A stretch of DNA of 20,648 nt from positions 1-20,648 of the IMG/VR virus record IMGVR_UViG_3300043409_000996; one strand, written 5' to 3'. The notes under the pieces were generated by a model. That model was given only the letters and a program-made list of their open reading frames with translations, did no database searches and had not been told where the DNA came from. The stretch comes from a virus. Every line of letters starts with the position of its first letter. Positions within the stretch are counted from its first letter, which is position 1. Positions 18,731 to 20,648 of the stretch are shown piece by piece. The position numbers were made by a program, and so were the translations under genes.

Positions 18731-19279
18731 CTTGTCAAATCCATATTTGCATAGCCAATACGCATCAATCAAGTCGGAAGAAGGATTCCATTGCTTCTCT
18801 GTCATATGTAGTTCTTCTTTTAAACGAATGTCATTGAATTCTTCAAATACTTCTTGCATTCGTTCTTTATTTGCATTACCCTTACCAGTAGCATATTTCT
18901 TAAGTACTGTTGGTGGTATCTCTGTACACTCTACGGCAAACAACCACAGTCTGTATTTTAGAATGCCAGCGTTCTCTGCAATGTTAAACACTCTGCCTTT
19001 TGATCCCATAGAATATCCTTCTAGGAATACGTGGCAATCTTTATCTGTCTCTAACAATCTGTCAATGAAGAAGTTTGAAATACCATCGTATCGCAATACG
19101 TCAGTCATTCCTTCATGGTCAAAAAACTTACCTCTTATGTTTTTAAATTGTACATCATATTTTCTAGATTGTGTCAGAAAATAAAAATTACATTTTTCAA
19201 AACTAAACTCACCATCTTCAAGATCAAACACACACATTGCAGGACATGTTAGGGAATAATCTACTCCTGCGATAATCAT
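18710..19279 (-). CDS. RuvC-like Holliday-junction resolvase, 189 aa
   Basis: An RNase-H-fold resolvase: D7 in GVDYSLT, E87 in HVFLEGYSMG, and D169/D172 in SDLIDAYWLCKYG make the DEDD metal site; a basic KKYATGKGNANKERM loop (127-141) corresponds to the conserved Lys region of RuvC. T4-like cyanophages carry a similar protein in place of T4 endonuclease VII. It would cut branched DNA before packaging or during recombination. All four acidic residues are present. Its ATG overlaps the zinc-ribbon gene's stop (ATGA). Confidence 0.88.
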   Translation of the reverse strand: MIIAGVDYSLTCPAMCVFDLEDGEFSFEKCNFYFLTQSRKYDVQFKNIRGKFFDHEGMTDVLRYDGISNFFIDRLLETDKDCHVFLEGYSMGSKGRVFNIAENAGILKYRLWLFAVECTEIPPTVLKKYATGKGNANKERMQEVFEEFNDIRLKEELHMTEKQWNPSSDLIDAYWLCKYGFDKLTSEAK

Positions 19280-19488
19280 CTATCGTCTTCCGAGGACCAT
19301 TCATCATCTTCTATCAGTTTGTCCCAATCTTCATCTGTCCACTCTTCGTCTTTTTCTGATATTGCTTCTTCGGTTATTGTTGACCCGCAATAAGAGCAAT
19401 TTGTTGGTGCTGTTTTATCTCCGCCTACTAATGGAGTTACTGAATACTCAGCCTCGCATGTGTCACAGAATATGTTGTATGTTGTCAT
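19276..19488 (-). CDS. 70-aa zinc-ribbon protein
   Basis: Two CxxC pairs (C8-C11 and C31-C34) separated by a short beta hairpin make a zinc ribbon, followed by a very acidic C-terminal half (EKDEEWTDEDWDKLIEDDEW). Such proteins are small adaptor or regulator candidates in T4-like phages. AAGGAG lies at good spacing before the ATG. Coupled to RuvC downstream. Specific role unknown. Confidence 0.78.
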   Translation of the reverse strand: MTTYNIFCDTCEAEYSVTPLVGGDKTAPTNCSYCGSTITEEAISEKDEEWTDEDWDKLIEDDEWSSEDDR

Positions 19489-19497
19489 TTAATCTCC

Positions 19498-20130
19498 TTA
19501 TTCGTACATTACTGTATCAGCATCACCAATCGCCCATTTTGGATTTTGCTCTACAATGTATTTTTTTGTGCAGACTTTAAAGTCCGGAAATAGCATCTCT
19601 TTTGGATTGCTTGCGGCGTCAAGAAATATGCAACGGTTGTTCGGCTGTGCCGCATACTGTCCGTTGTCTAGTTCAAGAAAGTTATATGATTTATGATCTT
19701 CTGGATTTTCGCTATCGCCCATATCTAGATATTCATCAGACGCACAATTGTCAACAGTAAACATGTAATTACCCTGATACCATTGTTTATCTTTAGCGTA
19801 AAATTTGCCACTTAGATTTAATAGAAATGATTTTTGTATTACAGCAAGATCATACGACAAACAATCCCATATCTGTAAATGGTCTAGAGGCAAAAATTTA
19901 TCTATATTCAAATTGTGATTTCTACTTACATACGCTTCTAATGGAAGTTTATCGTACAATGCTCCATACTCAGGCAAATACGATTCGATGAAGAATGCTC
20001 TACGACTCATCGATTTGATTGATACCCAAATACAAGGTACGTATTCGCCAAAGCCTTTTTCGAAATTATAAAGAAATTCTTTTCTTATATAGCATCTAAC
20101 TCTTGGTATGTTTGCAACTAAAAAACTCAT
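19498..20130 (-). CDS. T4-like conserved protein, unknown function, 210 aa
   Basis: A soluble protein with the blocks RCYIRKEFLYNFEKGFGEYVPCIWVSIK, ESYLPEYGALYDKLPLEAYV (about 49-68), LDHLQIWDCLSYDLAVIQKS, KDKQWYQGNYMFTVDNC and NGQYAAQPNNRCIFLD. This is a well-conserved protein of T4-like phages and cyanophages (from memory), always listed as hypothetical. Its length is normal. No catalytic motif is recognised; the beta-rich pattern suggests a nucleotide- or protein-binding fold. Its start lies 3 nt after the 49-aa gene's stop, with no good ribosome-binding site. Confidence 0.85.
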   Translation of the reverse strand: MSFLVANIPRVRCYIRKEFLYNFEKGFGEYVPCIWVSIKSMSRRAFFIESYLPEYGALYDKLPLEAYVSRNHNLNIDKFLPLDHLQIWDCLSYDLAVIQKSFLLNLSGKFYAKDKQWYQGNYMFTVDNCASDEYLDMGDSENPEDHKSYNFLELDNGQYAAQPNNRCIFLDAASNPKEMLFPDFKVCTKKYIVEQNPKWAIGDADTVMYE

Positions 20131-20133
20131 TTT

Positions 20134-20283
20134 TTACCAATGCCTTATAATACCTGCTACAATAAACAGATTCGTTATTATATAGCAAAATACAATACAT
20201 GTTCTGATGATTGCAATTTTATCCGATTCTTTATCACAATCACTAGATTTGTGTCCTAGTGCTTTTGCCCACAGTCGCCACAT
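20134..20283 (-). CDS. 49-aa small membrane protein, T4-like conserved
   Basis: An ATG at 20283 opens a 49-codon frame beginning MWRLWAKALGHK, with a charged middle (CDKESDK) and one hydrophobic stretch of about 25 residues ending AGIIRHW. I recall very similar MWRLWAKALG... small proteins in T4-like cyanophages. It starts 2 nt after the stop of the secreted His-rich protein and ends 3 nt before the 210-aa gene. Probably a single-pass inner-membrane protein; function unknown. Confidence 0.75.
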   Translation of the reverse strand: MWRLWAKALGHKSSDCDKESDKIAIIRTCIVFCYIITNLFIVAGIIRHW

Positions 20284-20285
20284 GA

Positions 20286-20579
20286 TTATTGACTACAGGT
20301 TCTTTCACGATAGAGTTTACCATCGGAATATTGAATCTCCCTCCACTCAGTACACACTTGAGTTGGTGGTTGAATGATAACTGGTTGTTGCTGTATGAAT
20401 ACCTGCTGTTCTTGCTTTTTTGTAATCTCATACGTGATAACGCCGCCAATGATTGCAGGAACAATCCATCCACGAGAATGATGCCAATGACCACTATGTG
20501 GACCACGCCAATGCCCATGATGCTGTGCAAATGCTGACGCTGATAGCATTAATAAAAATATTGCTATTAGTTTTTTCAT
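20286..20579 (-). CDS. Small secreted His/Gln-rich protein, 97 aa
   Basis: Signal peptide MKKLIAIFLLMLSASAFA, then QHHGHWRGPHSGHWHHSRGW, a hydrophobic VPAIIGGVITYEI segment (probably membrane-anchoring), a Gln/Pro linker and CTEWREIQYSDGKLYRERTC with a likely disulfide. This plan occurs in small envelope proteins of Burkholderiales (from memory). The His-rich part could bind metal. Start chosen at the ATG at 20579, since the signal peptide begins there; the frame runs further upstream into the end of the previous gene. Host-derived gene likely; role unknown. Confidence 0.7.
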   Translation of the reverse strand: MKKLIAIFLLMLSASAFAQHHGHWRGPHSGHWHHSRGWIVPAIIGGVITYEITKKQEQQVFIQQQPVIIQPPTQVCTEWREIQYSDGKLYRERTCSQ

Positions 20580-20580
20580 G

Positions 20581-20648
20581 TTATTCACACCAAGAAGTTT
20601 TAGCTTCGCCGTAGTATTCACGGGCTAGCCCGTTTGCAATAAATGCTT
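20581..20648 (-). CDS. 3' end of a gene cut by the right edge
   Basis: An open frame entering from the right edge reads AFIANGLAREYYGEAKTSWC and ends in a TAA at 20581-20583, one nt before the ATG of the secreted His-rich protein. This tight spacing matches the rest of the operon. Too short to identify. Confidence 0.6.
   Translation of the reverse strand, partial: AFIANGLAREYYGEAKTSWCE

Noticed and set aside
18732-19184. 150-aa plus-strand frame opposite the RuvC-like gene
   Set aside because: The RuvC frame holds all four catalytic acidic residues; this one has no ribosome-binding site or family pattern.
1-20648. tRNA genes, CRISPR arrays, integrase or transposase
   Set aside because: I looked for regular repeat-spacer patterns, GGTTCGAATCC-like T-arms and recombinase motifs and found none; a tRNA scan by program would be more reliable than reading by eye.

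Overview
The window looks like part of a large tailed-phage genome of the T4 superfamily. The evidence is tightly packed short genes on one strand, many with 4-nt or shorter overlaps, and a set of genes typical of T4-like phages and cyanophages: an RNase H / 5'-3' exonuclease, a RuvC-like resolvase, a ClpP-like protease, 2OG-Fe(II) oxygenases, a GH19 endolysin and many recognisable but unnamed T4-like conserved proteins. The host is probably Gram-negative, because several small products carry Sec signal peptides. A betaproteobacterial host is suggested by a BPSL0761-type small protein and by small secreted proteins that resemble betaproteobacterial ones. Family assignments rest on motifs and memory, not on database searches.

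Left block (1-7159, minus strand): short early-type genes. Most are of unknown function. Recognisable are a zinc-ribbon protein, two GIY-YIG-like proteins, a DUF6433-like protein, RNase H, a glutaredoxin-like protein that lacks its CxxC, and two related secreted proteins. The block is driven by near-consensus sigma70 promoters (TTGACA/T, 16-17 nt, TATACT-like). Several of these sit inside the 3' end of the preceding gene. Three also carry a GTTG-N8-CAAC dyad at a nearly fixed distance upstream.

Middle island (7409-12135, plus strand, the only rightward genes): a periplasmic family-3 solute-binding protein, a DAACS-type acidic amino-acid symporter, a T4-T-like holin, an Asp/Glu racemase, a second T-like holin with a basic tail, a 93-aa secreted protein and a 77-aa protein. 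Overlaps of 29, 4 and 4 nt and a zero gap tie them into one transcription unit. It converges on a GH19 endolysin (12442-13062, minus strand) that has its own T4-late-like promoter. The island therefore combines a lysis module with an acidic amino-acid uptake and racemisation module, and it is the most unusual part of the window.

Right block (12138-20648, minus strand): a low-complexity basic protein, the endolysin, two 2OG-Fe(II) oxygenases, several T4-like conserved unknowns, a BPSL0761-like protein, an AbrB-like protein, a small membrane protein, two glycosyltransferase-like proteins, the ClpP-like protease, RuvC, a zinc ribbon, a conserved 210-aa protein, a 49-aa membrane protein, a secreted His-rich protein and the tail end of a gene cut by the window edge.

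No tRNA, rRNA, CRISPR array, insertion sequence or integrase was seen. No gene-free stretch exceeds 300 nt; the two longest (746-970 and 7160-7408) hold promoters, dyads, a terminator and a leader hairpin.
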